From Flavobacterium tagetis (GTDB lineage Bacteria; Bacteroidota; Bacteroidia; Flavobacteriales; Flavobacteriaceae), in assembly GCF_016735615.1 (NCBI RefSeq), contig NZ_JAERSF010000003.1, positions 434,001 to 498,000 on the forward strand: 64,000 nucleotides of DNA, read 5' to 3'. Position numbers and translations under genes: made by a program. Shown here piece after piece: positions 46,301 through 54,297 of the stretch (within the stretch, counting starts at the first letter, position 1; each line of letters opens with the position of its first letter). Under the pieces are notes generated by a model. It saw nothing but the letters and a program-made list of their open reading frames with translations, did not search any database and was not told the DNA's origin.

Positions 46301-48088
46301 CGTTTTCAGGCAGGAATGGGATTTGATATAATGCTTAAAGATTATCAAGAAGCAAGATGTTCAAATACTGGAAAGACTGTAGGAATAAATGGCTGGTACG
46401 CCAATGGGCAATCTTATGCTTATTTGCAGGGTGAACTTGGAATTAGAGTTAAATTATCATTCTTAAAATTAAAAGTGCCAATTATTTCTGGAGGAGCTGC
46501 AGTTTTATTACAAGCAAAACTTCCAAATCCAGTTTGGATGAGAGGATATATGGCAGGAAATATGAATATATTAGGAGGACTGATAAAAGGAAAATTCCGT
46601 TTCAAATTTGAAATAGGAGAAGAATGTCAATTTGAAAATGCATCGCCACTTGGAGGTATCAAATTGATCACCGATGTAACTCCAAAACAAAGCTCTACAG
46701 ATATAGACGTTTTTGCTATACCGCAAGCTGCATTTTCTATGAAAGTAAATGAGGCTTTTGTAATTCCTGAAGATGCAGGAGATGTGACTTATAAAATAAT
46801 ACTAGAAAAATTTAAAGTATTTGATGGAACAAAAGAAATTCCTGGAACTTTTGAATGGAGTACTGCAAAAGACAGAGTTAATTTTGTTTCGACAGATATT
46901 CTGCCTCCTCACAAAGAATTGAAAGTTCAAGTTGAGGTTAGTTTCCAAAAAATGGTAAATGGTGCGTTCCAACCTATAAAAGTGGACGGAAAAGTAGCTA
47001 CAGAATTCGAGGAAAGAGTGTTTACAACTGGTGGAGCTCCAAATCATATTCCGCTTACCAATATTAAATATTCATATCCGATTGTAGATCAGAAATATTT
47101 CCTTGAAGAAGAATATCCAAAAGGATATATACAGCTTAAGCGAGGTCAGGATTATTTATTTGAAGACTCAAACTGGGAAACTAGTATTAAGGTAGATCAG
47201 GACGGAACTTCTAATTCAAAACCTGTAGCGTTTAATTATGAAACAAGTTCAAACGAAGTATATTATAACTTGCCAAATATTGATCAGGAAAAGAAATACA
47301 ATTTTTCAATCGTAAGTAATTTGAAGCAGAATACATCTAACAGAGGAACGACGGCTGAAAAAAGCAATACAATAAGTGATGGCGGTAACGATATACAAAT
47401 AAGAGAAAATCAAGCCGACGCCTTATCTAAAGCAGAGGGAAGCATTGATCGTTTAACTTATTCATTCAACACTAGTAAGTATAAGACTTTTGCTTCTAAG
47501 ATGAATGCGATTAATCCTGATGGATATAATTTTGGAGTTCTGTATTCAGATGTTATTTATTTGACAAATACAATTTCAAGCCAAGAAGCATTTGATATGG
47601 TTGAGCTTAGAGGTGTAGCTTATAGTGATAATAAACCCGTAATAACAGCAGAGTCTAGATTAAATGATCAGTATTTCATAGTAGACATTTATCCTTATTT
47701 GTACAAAGATTATCCTTTAAATGGTGTTTTTACAATAAATGACAGAGATACCAATGAGTTAGGTGTGATTCCTGCGAAAGCAATACCGATACTTAGTTAT
47801 TATATGAGTAGTTTAGAAAATGATATTAATCAATCTTGGACTAGAGATAACTTTCCGTTTAAGTATAATATGCCAGCACTTTATAAGCAAGATTGGGTTG
47901 ATTTAAATAATCAAATCGTTAACTCGTATGTTAATGGTGATACAAGTCTTGCTCAGCGCTTTAAAAAGAATACTTTCCAATTTATGCGATTTGGAAATTA
48001 CGAAATCGTAATGAAGTATAATCTGCCAGGAGACAAGCAAGCAAATCAATTTATTTATAAGTTTAAAAACAACAATAATTTTAGGTAA
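43391..48088 (+). CDS. Giant exported strand-rich protein, last gene of the cluster
   Basis: From the ATG at 43391 the product is about 1565 residues, with a signal peptide ending in FSYGQ (a 12-codon upstream extension would spoil the signal and is rejected). Residues about 30-400 are strand-rich. A Thr/Pro/Ala linker (TTTPTPTTPAPTTGTPATAE) lies near residue 410. Residues 550-1090 contain many amphipathic strands (FKGISFENLQLQTVSPI; GRTSFRYWYFDASVKIH) and a PPPPP run. The end (residues 1250-1565) is more polar. There is no T9SS sorting domain. No family is recognised; a very large surface or outer-membrane associated scaffold is a reasonable guess. Confidence 0.78.
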   Translation: MKKNYKIYFAALLIMLSVVFSYGQDIAPPKELSAASSSIQKIEASDRWVDKFSNEDLVELPIGIRKTVSNVQYSIGITKATFTPEYTTLTVFCRVDIPQKDKNGQPMQLFFGANNVKLSHQGGIIGEAKLVLLGNVDIPFSENKWQVSLYGGFDMATGNVNDDLTYVTIDCDGFKEMKISGAVEFSRELILPIDPITKTVDEKKTTVPKTYYNGKTAQIPNRVRGEFNFMASSWNDILVNVTLQPFVMKDKRNGKDFEGNFQFLVSNAVLDLSDLRNNPTVVFPEYYSKNALLVPSPDAWKGVFIQTFDVGLPKEFQTTDTASKKERIHVGAQNLIIDKYGVSGTFYADNVFPLDRGITSQEKSWAYSLDHIDVTIAANTFVKANLSGQILLPISKVVQEKKEKAVTTTPTPTTPAPTTGTPATAETPAKAPQTNRAGLAYTGFISMQEQQLVVVTKDSIAFDIWKARALLLPNSSIELKLVNGKFLPKANLNGTVSFGTNKEATDDSNVEGKKTVDFKGISFENLQLQTVSPIISVRNMGYKGMVTFGNFPVSIGNINVAINGDDSRIDFDLGINLMDETSGAGATARIGILGKMYDDGYRQRSRYNGLDVSAISIECKFSGLYIKGSLILMEKDPVYGNGFNADLEVDVAEVVNVKAKAIFGRTSFRYWYFDASVKIHTTPSPFMINGFAGGAYYKMRRNEDIAISEFSPSGLSYRPDEKINLGVKALIYFFVASEKVCSGEAGFEIAFNSKGGVNRLAIFGKAKVMAEIEGLGEMTALVQKVKSNLTAKKSLLNMSTGELIGSFVSTFLPKAKEAIPEPLTDAVGIKMASAIEFDFQNHSMHGTMDVYINTPGNFLSGIGEGGRAGWGVFHKDPQDWYMYMGTPDDRCGVKIGVAGMFLKTTSYFMAGTKLPGSPPPPPQVASILGVDYKELDYMRDENALANGGGLAFGTSLDFDTGDLSFLLFYARFQAGMGFDIMLKDYQEARCSNTGKTVGINGWYANGQSYAYLQGELGIRVKLSFLKLKVPIISGGAAVLLQAKLPNPVWMRGYMAGNMNILGGLIKGKFRFKFEIGEECQFENASPLGGIKLITDVTPKQSSTDIDVFAIPQAAFSMKVNEAFVIPEDAGDVTYKIILEKFKVFDGTKEIPGTFEWSTAKDRVNFVSTDILPPHKELKVQVEVSFQKMVNGAFQPIKVDGKVATEFEERVFTTGGAPNHIPLTNIKYSYPIVDQKYFLEEEYPKGYIQLKRGQDYLFEDSNWETSIKVDQDGTSNSKPVAFNYETSSNEVYYNLPNIDQEKKYNFSIVSNLKQNTSNRGTTAEKSNTISDGGNDIQIRENQADALSKAEGSIDRLTYSFNTSKYKTFASKMNAINPDGYNFGVLYSDVIYLTNTISSQEAFDMVELRGVAYSDNKPVITAESRLNDQYFIVDIYPYLYKDYPLNGVFTINDRDTNELGVIPAKAIPILSYYMSSLENDINQSWTRDNFPFKYNMPALYKQDWVDLNNQIVNSYVNGDTSLAQRFKKNTFQFMRFGNYEIVMKYNLPGDKQANQFIYKFKNNNNFR

Positions 48089-48120
48089 TTTTTAGAAAAG
48101 AACCTCTAGATAATGTAAAT

Positions 48121-48154
48121 AAATCCGTTTGAGAATTCTCAAACGGATTTTTGA
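48121..48154. terminator. Terminator closing the cluster
   Basis: Positions 48121-48150 form a perfect 30-base palindrome (AAATCCGTTTGAGAA and its complement) followed by T-rich sequence, a strong intrinsic terminator 33 bases beyond the giant gene. Confidence 0.85.
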
Positions 48155-48240
48155 TTTAATGCGGTTATCATTCTCGATATTTAGCCGTTTTTTATTAATT
48201 TTCATAACTAAAAAAGCGGTATAAAAATTTGAAGAAAAAA

Positions 48241-48501
48241 ATGTTTGAAGTTTACGTAAACAAACAAAACAATGATGAAATAAAAAGATTCATCATACCT
48301 AAAAATAAAGGATATAATAATGCTACATGGATTCTAATAACCATAAAAGGAAACAGGGAATTTCTGATGGAGCGATTTTTTGAAAAATTAGAAACCACAG
48401 AAGAATGGGAATTAAAAACAAATTATGCCTTTCCGTCAGCACTTATGAACGAGTTTTTACGCTTAGATTTTGATGATGAAAATCTGAAAGCAAATTTGTA
48501 A
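48241..48501 (+). CDS. Small cytosolic protein downstream of the cluster
   Basis: The 86-residue product starts at the ATG at 48241 (a TTG four codons upstream is less likely). It has no signal peptide or membrane segment. The sequence MFEVYVNKQNNDEIKRFIIP is followed by a tryptophan-containing strand (NATWILITIKGNREFLMERF) and an acidic end. No family is recognised. The small size, high AT content and location after a terminator fit an accessory or orphan immunity gene. Confidence 0.6.
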   Translation: MFEVYVNKQNNDEIKRFIIPKNKGYNNATWILITIKGNREFLMERFFEKLETTEEWELKTNYAFPSALMNEFLRLDFDDENLKANL

Positions 48502-48552
48502 TTCAAGTCATTTTTGTTGAATTAATAATAGCAAAATAAAAATAGAGCGATT

Positions 48553-48990
48553 ATGAAAATTAGAAGAGATTTTTTCGCAAAACATATGGGAATTGAGTGT
48601 AGGTTTTGGGAAAAACAAAACAATTTTTATGTCTTGCAAACTGACTATCGCGAAGAATTATTAAGTAAAGGTTATAGAATAGATAATGAACTAAAATCTA
48701 GAATATATAAAGAAGTTTCTTTTAATGATATTGAAAGTGCTTACAGCGTAAATACTTTTTGTACATACAAAGGTTTTAAGTTTTTTGTAGAAAGTGCTTC
48801 TAACGGAGAATACACTTTGCGACCATTAGAGGAGGCAATGAATCATTTTAATGATTTTCCTAAGCATGCTTATGATCCCGTATATGAGGCTAAGGAAAGT
48901 GAAATAGAAGAGCTTTGGGAAGAACGAATACCAATAGATAAGTTTGTTTTTGATACAGAACCCATAATTTATATTAAGAAAAAAGTTTAA
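48553..48990 (+). CDS. Small immunity-like cytosolic protein
   Basis: The 145-residue protein begins MKIRRDFFAKHMGIECRFWE and has no export signal. It has a central strand-rich part (YSVNTFCTYKGFKFFVESAS) and an acidic C-terminal half (EAKESEIEELWEERIPIDKF), a composition common among immunity proteins of polymorphic toxins. I cannot name the family. It is 51 bases from the preceding small gene, so the pair may be one unit. Confidence 0.62.
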   Translation: MKIRRDFFAKHMGIECRFWEKQNNFYVLQTDYREELLSKGYRIDNELKSRIYKEVSFNDIESAYSVNTFCTYKGFKFFVESASNGEYTLRPLEEAMNHFNDFPKHAYDPVYEAKESEIEELWEERIPIDKFVFDTEPIIYIKKKV

Positions 48991-49101
48991 GAAACTCTCA
49001 ACAGATTTTTACTTTTAGACATTCCGATTCTGATCTGTTTCATCTTCATCAAAATCCTGTTGTCATGTAAAAATATGGCTCTTGGATACTTAAAATTTTT
49101 T

Positions 49102-49134
49102 AAAAAGCCAGACAAATAAGTTCTGGCTTTTTAA
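49102..49134. terminator. Bidirectional terminator
   Basis: AAAAAGCCAG (49102-49111) pairs with CTGGCTTTTT (49123-49132), with A- and T-runs on either side. It serves the small gene pair and the convergent membrane gene. Confidence 0.8.
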
Positions 49135-49143
49135 ATTTGTTTT

Positions 49144-49965
49144 TTATCTAATCCTTATAAATTTTAGGTTATCGGTTTTGGTTGTAATAACTAAACTGGC
49201 TTTATGCAAGGTGTATTTTCCTTTTAGATAGTCTTTTGTTTTATTCTGTTTATCGTTTGATTTTAAAGTTAAAGAATCTTTTGTAAAGGAATATTCTCCA
49301 TTTACAGTGTTTTTTAATCGGTCGGTTTTGTTAATTTGAAAATTATTCATGATTTCAAAATGTAACCTTTCTTTAGTTTGAAGATTTTCCCAAGTTCCGT
49401 AAAAATCGTCTTGTGACATGTATTTGGTTTTCATAATACTGAACATGATAAAGAAACCAATAAATACAGCAGGAATATAAACGAATTTTACTACACTAAT
49501 CTTATTCATCCATTTAGGTCTGTCACTGTTTTGAAACAATGGAGGTTCTTCTAAAAAATATTTCAGGAAAACTTTGTAATCAGAGAAAAATACAAACAAA
49601 GCCATTAGCGTTAATATTGTCGCAATTTCTTTTGCATTAATATCATAAGCGAAATCTGTTAGAAGAATATTAACCATAAAAGTTAAGAAAAGAATAATCC
49701 CTATTCTTGTCGTTTTTCTGAAAAAGAGCAGGAGTGAGCTTATTATCTGTGTAATGGCAATAACAATTGGGTACCAATTGCAGTAACCATAATAATACCA
49801 GGTAAGACGAAAACCATCTAGAGAGCCAATTGGCATATCATATACGCTTGGCTGAGATACAAATTGGGTTTTTAATATTTTGCCGTAAGCATACAAGATT
49901 ATAATTGTTGCTAGAAAATATCGACAAAATGTGTGTAAGTAAAGATGGATTTTTTGCCAGTTCAT
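49144..49965 (-). CDS. DoxX-like multi-pass membrane protein
   Basis: The 273-residue protein has about five hydrophobic segments: RYFLATIIILYAYGKI, YPIVIAITQIISSLLLFF, IGIILFLTFMVNILL, TILTLMALFVFF and FVYIPAVFIGFFIMF. The first four with an FRKTTRIG turn recall DoxX-type proteins. A C-terminal soluble region of about 75 residues (TWENLQTKERLHFEIMNNF; GEYSFTKDSLTLKSNDKQNK) probably faces the periplasm and looks like a lipocalin-like strand set. It lies 86 bases downstream of the AraC gene on the same strand and may be its target. The function is unknown. Confidence 0.7.
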   Translation of the reverse strand: MNWQKIHLYLHTFCRYFLATIIILYAYGKILKTQFVSQPSVYDMPIGSLDGFRLTWYYYGYCNWYPIVIAITQIISSLLLFFRKTTRIGIILFLTFMVNILLTDFAYDINAKEIATILTLMALFVFFSDYKVFLKYFLEEPPLFQNSDRPKWMNKISVVKFVYIPAVFIGFFIMFSIMKTKYMSQDDFYGTWENLQTKERLHFEIMNNFQINKTDRLKNTVNGEYSFTKDSLTLKSNDKQNKTKDYLKGKYTLHKASLVITTKTDNLKFIRIR

Positions 49966-50051
49966 TTTTGGGATTTTTTAGTTTTATATAATTTCGAACT
50001 TAGTAAAAGTAGATTAACCCAAAATAGTAGAATTGTACAAATGGAAACTAT

Positions 50052-50852
50052 TTAGATAAACAGCCAAATATTTTCTTTTTTTGTATTTATATGTTTGAAA
50101 AATATTTGTGGATTCCTGTTTGTAAGCTCTTTAAAATTTCGAATAAAATGAGATTGATCATAAAAATCATACTGAGATAATTCAGAAAAATTCTTGCTTT
50201 CTTTTTGTTTAAGAATTGAGTTTCTAAAGCGATGTATTTTTCGATACTCAGAAGGCGATTTGCCAATGTGTTTTGTAAATATTTTATTCAAATATTGTCT
50301 GCTTATTTGATATTTAAGGGCAATTTCTTCAATCTTTTCATCATTTTCAATAGACGCAAGTATTTTTTCAATCAAAGAAAAATCCTTGACTTGTAGTTTG
50401 GAAAGCAGATAATCTTCAAGTTCTAGAATTTGTCTGTCTCTAGATAAACTGAAAATTTCAATCATTTTTTCATTAAAGTCAGGCATAAAAGTAAAATCCA
50501 AAAGAGTGCTTTCAGAAAAAATGATTTTAGAATCTGATAAAAACTGACTTATTCCTAATGGCTTGAAATAAATCGTAACTTCATTTATAACTTCTTTATA
50601 ATGAATTTTAATGGGTTTTTTATATCGCGAAACTACACATGTCATTATGTTTTTAACTGGTGATGACTGTATAATAACTTCGTTATTTTGTATTTCAACA
50701 TCTATATCTTCATTGGTAGTTAAGATGCAGAAATTGTTTGGAAAAGTCAGATATTGTATTGATCCTGAATTTTTATCTTTAGCAATAAAGTAATATCCTT
50801 CAATGTACTTTTTTAAAATTTCATTTTTCGGCTGATAAAAATCCAGATTCAT
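50052..50852 (-). CDS. AraC family transcriptional regulator
   Basis: The 266-residue cytosolic protein has an N-terminal cupin-like sensor region (residues 1-150) and a C-terminal AraC DNA-binding domain. The first helix-turn-helix is EEIALKYQISRQYLNKIFTK and the second FSELSQYDFYDQSHFIRNFK, followed by the family signature NRNPQIFFK. The gene is divergent from the amidohydrolase gene and co-directional with the membrane protein gene, so it could regulate either. The ligand is unknown. Confidence 0.9.
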   Translation of the reverse strand: MNLDFYQPKNEILKKYIEGYYFIAKDKNSGSIQYLTFPNNFCILTTNEDIDVEIQNNEVIIQSSPVKNIMTCVVSRYKKPIKIHYKEVINEVTIYFKPLGISQFLSDSKIIFSESTLLDFTFMPDFNEKMIEIFSLSRDRQILELEDYLLSKLQVKDFSLIEKILASIENDEKIEEIALKYQISRQYLNKIFTKHIGKSPSEYRKIHRFRNSILKQKESKNFSELSQYDFYDQSHFIRNFKELTNRNPQIFFKHINTKKENIWLFI

Positions 50853-51004
50853 TATGTTTTCTTAGGGGGCTTTTTTTTTAAATGGTATTGATAAAACTAA
50901 AGTAGCAAATAAAAAGTTTACATCACTTTCCAATAAAGAAAGATTTTCCATGAATTACTTTAAGCGCTATTGGTTTTTGTTTCATACTGCAAATTTTATA
51001 TTAT

Positions 51005-51012
51005 TAACTTTG
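51005..51012 (+). promoter_or_regulatory. Promoter -7 box for the amidohydrolase gene
   Basis: TAACTTTG matches TAnnTTTG, 24 bases before the ATG at 51037. Confidence 0.5.
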
Positions 51013-51036
51013 AAGTTATATTAAATCAAGAAAATT

Positions 51037-52368
51037 ATGGACAAAGATAAGATGTCACGCAAGGATTTCCTTAAAAACTCTGCATGGGGCTTTGCGGGAC
51101 TGTCTCTTTTACCGGGAGTTTTGCACGCTGCCGATAATGAAATAAATAATCAAAGTAAGTTGACAAAAGTGACCAGTTACACTTTAAAAAATGTTCGATT
51201 AGAAACAGGATTTGAATATGAAGGAGAAAATGTGATCAATACCAATACAGAACTTTTTACTGTAGAAATTGCCAATGAAAAGATAAAAGCTATTAAACCA
51301 AATAAGCCACAATCTCAAGCAATAGATGCTAAAGGTTTATTGATGTTGCCATCATTCCGCGATATGCACATTCATTTGGATAAAACGCTTTATGCTGAAA
51401 AATGGCGTGCAGTACGTCGTACAGGCGGAATTAAAGGTATGATCGAGTTGGAGCAGAAAATAATGCCTGAATTACTTAAAAATTCAACTTACAAGGCAGA
51501 AAAGCTTATCGAACTATTGCAGTCCAATGGATCTGCATTTGCAAGAAGTCATGTAAATATTGAACCTACTTCTAAATTGCAATCCCTAAAAAATCTGGAA
51601 ATAGCTTTAGCAAACAAAAAAGATAGTTTTGGAGCAGAATTAGTTGCATTTCCGCAACATGGTTTATATTATACCGATTCATTGCCGTACATGAAAGATG
51701 CAGCTAAAATGGATATTGACTTTATTGGAGGTTTGGATCCTACTAATGTTGACGGTGCAATTGAAAAAACAATGGACACAACTGTTCAGTTGGCATTAGA
51801 CAATAAAAAAGGAATTGACATTCACTTGCACGAATCTGGAAAATCTGGTCAAGACACTATCGAGTATTTAATTAAAAAAGTAAACGAAAACCCTGCTTTA
51901 AAAGGCAAAACGTTTGTAAGCCATGCTTTTGCTTTAGGAGCTTTGGACAAAAATAACCAGGAAGCTATTGCAGAAAAATTGGCGGACGCGCAAGTGGGAA
52001 TTGTTTCAACTATTCCGTTTGGCGGATTAATTATGCCGATTCCGACTCTTTTGAAATATGGTGTAACAGTGATGACAGGTAACGACAGTATCGTAGATTA
52101 TTGGAATACATTTGGAACGGGAAGTGTTTTGCAAAAGGCAAATTTAGCAGCACAATTATATGGGCAAAGTTCCGAATTTGGGTTATCCAGAATGCTGAAA
52201 TTAGCAACTGCTGGTCCAATTCCTTTAGATGACAAAGGGGTGCAGCAATGGCCTAAAATAGGGGATGATGCTAATATAGTATTAATTGATGCGTCTTGCT
52301 CGGCAGAAGCAGTATCAAGAATTTCGCCTGTAAGATCTCTAATTTATAAAGGAAATATTGTTTATTAA
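51037..52368 (+). CDS. Exported amidohydrolase, cytosine deaminase-like
   Basis: The 443-residue protein has a Tat-like signal: SRKDFLKNSAWGFAGLS followed by an AHAAD-like site. The twin pair is Arg-Lys rather than Arg-Arg. The mature part is a metal-dependent amidohydrolase: HIH at residues 111-113 (MHIHLDKT), SHVNIEP, DIHLHESGKSG, VSHAFALG and the metal Asp region VMTGNDSIVDYW. The set matches cytosine deaminase-like members (COG0402), although the substrate can be another cyclic amide or amine. The ankyrin gene follows 16 bases downstream. Confidence 0.85.
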   Translation: MDKDKMSRKDFLKNSAWGFAGLSLLPGVLHAADNEINNQSKLTKVTSYTLKNVRLETGFEYEGENVINTNTELFTVEIANEKIKAIKPNKPQSQAIDAKGLLMLPSFRDMHIHLDKTLYAEKWRAVRRTGGIKGMIELEQKIMPELLKNSTYKAEKLIELLQSNGSAFARSHVNIEPTSKLQSLKNLEIALANKKDSFGAELVAFPQHGLYYTDSLPYMKDAAKMDIDFIGGLDPTNVDGAIEKTMDTTVQLALDNKKGIDIHLHESGKSGQDTIEYLIKKVNENPALKGKTFVSHAFALGALDKNNQEAIAEKLADAQVGIVSTIPFGGLIMPIPTLLKYGVTVMTGNDSIVDYWNTFGTGSVLQKANLAAQLYGQSSEFGLSRMLKLATAGPIPLDDKGVQQWPKIGDDANIVLIDASCSAEAVSRISPVRSLIYKGNIVY

Positions 52369-52384
52369 TTTAAAATTTTAAAAA

Positions 52385-53050
52385 ATGAAATTGCTTGTTT
52401 TAGCCTTGGGTTTGATGCTCAGCTCTTATCAGGCTTCACCCACAGAAAATCAGAAAACTGAAATGACGAACGAAAGAGATATTTTAAAAGCTGTTCAGGA
52501 AAATAATATCGATGCGGTAGCAAAAGCTTTGAAAAACGGCGAGAATGTTAATTTAACAGACAGTCATAAGCGCTCTTTATTACTTATTGCTACGAATAAT
52601 AAAAATTTTGAAATGGCAGAGCTTTTGGTAAAACATGGTGCAGATGTTAATCAGCAGGCTGATAATTTGGATAGTCCGTTTTTATATGCAGGGGCAAGCG
52701 GACAGACCGAATTATTGAAATTGTTTTTAGCCAACGGAGCGCGTTTCGATGTTTTTAATCGATATAATGGTTCTGCTTTAATTCCTGCTTGTGAACGTGG
52801 CCACATAGAAACAGTACGGCTGCTTGCACATACAAAAGGTTTTCCAGTAAATCATGTTAATCGTTTAGGATGGACGGGATTAATGGAAGCTGTTGTATTG
52901 GGAGATGGTACTAAAAAGTATCAGGAAATAGTTCAGATATTAAAAGATGCTGGCGCCAAAATGGATATTCCAGATCACGATGGCGTAACGCCTTTGCAGC
53001 ATGCTGAAAGAGCAGGATATAGAGAAATTGCAAAAATTATCAAATCGTAA
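52385..53050 (+). CDS. Exported ankyrin repeat protein
   Basis: The 221-residue protein starts with a hydrophobic N-terminus (MKLLVLALGLMLSSYQASP) that looks like a signal peptide. Four or five ankyrin repeats follow, with VNLTDSHKRSLLLIATNNKN, VNQQADNLDSPFLYAGASGQ, the FNRYNGSALIPACERGHIET repeat and a last repeat with DHDGVTPLQHAERAGYREI. Ankyrin domains bind proteins. It is probably co-transcribed with the amidohydrolase and followed by a terminator, so it could be its partner or stabiliser in the periplasm, as reported for ankyrin proteins next to exported enzymes such as catalases in other bacteria. Confidence 0.88.
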   Translation: MKLLVLALGLMLSSYQASPTENQKTEMTNERDILKAVQENNIDAVAKALKNGENVNLTDSHKRSLLLIATNNKNFEMAELLVKHGADVNQQADNLDSPFLYAGASGQTELLKLFLANGARFDVFNRYNGSALIPACERGHIETVRLLAHTKGFPVNHVNRLGWTGLMEAVVLGDGTKKYQEIVQILKDAGAKMDIPDHDGVTPLQHAERAGYREIAKIIKS

Positions 53051-53106
53051 AGAGCAATATTGTTAATGTTATAACTAATCTTTTTGGTATATTATTTTAT
53101 GAAGAA

Positions 53107-53136
53107 GGGGCAGCCATTTAGCTGTCTCTTTTTTTA
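53107..53136 (+). terminator. Terminator after the ankyrin gene
   Basis: GGGGCAGC (53107-53114) pairs with GCTGTCTC (53121-53128), using G-T pairs, followed by a T-run. Confidence 0.65.
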
Positions 53137-53322
53137 TTTTTTAAGGAGCCTTAAAATACTTTTCGTTTACCTGAGAAATTATCGAAAATAGAAATTTTTT
53201 AATTTAAAGGAGCAATGAATTGGTACTATGTTAGCCTTAAATTGGTATATATTATCTGATTGTAGGTGAAATAGTATTGCAATAGAATAATCTTCTATTT
53301 TTAATGAAATTTCAACAAATAC

Positions 53323-54297
53323 ATGGAACCAATACAACTTATTTCAGATCATTTTATTGAAGAAAAATGTAATTTTAAAGAACTCATAGAAAAACTTCGA
53401 ACTGGATTTTCGACTCCAGATATTAAAGTTCCTATGCGTCATCATCATGATTATCCTAATCCATTAGAGAACAAAGATTCTACACTATTGCTAATGCCAG
53501 CGTTTCAAGCGGGTAAAGATCTAGGAGTAAAAATAGTTACGGTAAGTCCTAATAATGGTAAATATGATTTGCCTTCAATTCAAGGAACTTATATTTATCT
53601 CGATGGACACAAAGGAAATATAAAAGCAATTCTAGATGCAAAATCATTGACAGGTAAACGTACTGCTGCAACATCTGCTTTGGCTAGCAGCTATCTTTCA
53701 CGAAAAGATGCTTCTTCTATCCTGATGATTGGTACTGGAGCTTTGGCTATTAATTTAATTCAAGCCCATTCAAGTGTAAGACCAATAAAAGAGGTTTATG
53801 TTTGGGGAAGAACTATAGAAAAAGCACAATTGGTGTGCGATGCTTTCAAAAATACTTCGCTTACCTGCAAGCCAGTTTCAACGATAGAAAAAGTTATTTC
53901 GCAAGTTGATATTATTTCGACAGCAACTCTATCACCAGTTCCGCTTGTTTTTGGGAAATGGTTGAAAGCTGGACAGCATTTGGATCTTGTTGGTGCTTAT
54001 AAAAAAGATATGCGTGAGGCAGATGATGAAGCCGTTTTAAAATCAACTTTATTCCTCGATACTTATCAGGGCGGATTAAAAGAAAGTGGCGATATTTTGA
54101 TTCCGCTTACAAATGGAATCATTTCAAAAGAAACAATCAAAGCAGATTTGTTTGAACTGTGTGGTAATAGAAAACAAGGCAGAACTTCGGATACCGAAAT
54201 AACCTATTTTAAGTCTGTTGGACATGCTTTGGAAGATCTTGTTGCAGCCGGATATTTTTATGAAAAGTATAATTTAAAAACACAAGAAAATGCCTAA
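53323..54297 (+). CDS. Ornithine cyclodeaminase family reductase, probable delta-1-pyrroline-2-carboxylate reductase
   Basis: The 324-residue protein belongs to the ornithine cyclodeaminase/mu-crystallin family. It has the N-terminal substrate region with MRHHHDYPNP and LLMPAF, and the Rossmann NAD(P)-binding part ILMIGTGALAINLIQAHS plus VYVWGRT. Many family members are not cyclodeaminases but reduce delta-1-pyrroline-2-carboxylate to L-proline (LhpI-like). It overlaps the proline racemase-family gene by eight bases, and that partner is predicted to make exactly this substrate, so the reductase role is the best reading. Confidence 0.88.
   Translation: MEPIQLISDHFIEEKCNFKELIEKLRTGFSTPDIKVPMRHHHDYPNPLENKDSTLLLMPAFQAGKDLGVKIVTVSPNNGKYDLPSIQGTYIYLDGHKGNIKAILDAKSLTGKRTAATSALASSYLSRKDASSILMIGTGALAINLIQAHSSVRPIKEVYVWGRTIEKAQLVCDAFKNTSLTCKPVSTIEKVISQVDIISTATLSPVPLVFGKWLKAGQHLDLVGAYKKDMREADDEAVLKSTLFLDTYQGGLKESGDILIPLTNGIISKETIKADLFELCGNRKQGRTSDTEITYFKSVGHALEDLVAAGYFYEKYNLKTQENA

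Noticed and set aside
23907..48088. Polysaccharide utilisation locus
   Set aside because: No SusC/SusD pair, no glycoside hydrolase and no anti-sigma gene is present.
49045..49125. Short open frames after 48990
   Set aside because: Fewer than 20 codons, ending in the terminator hairpin; no sign of a gene.
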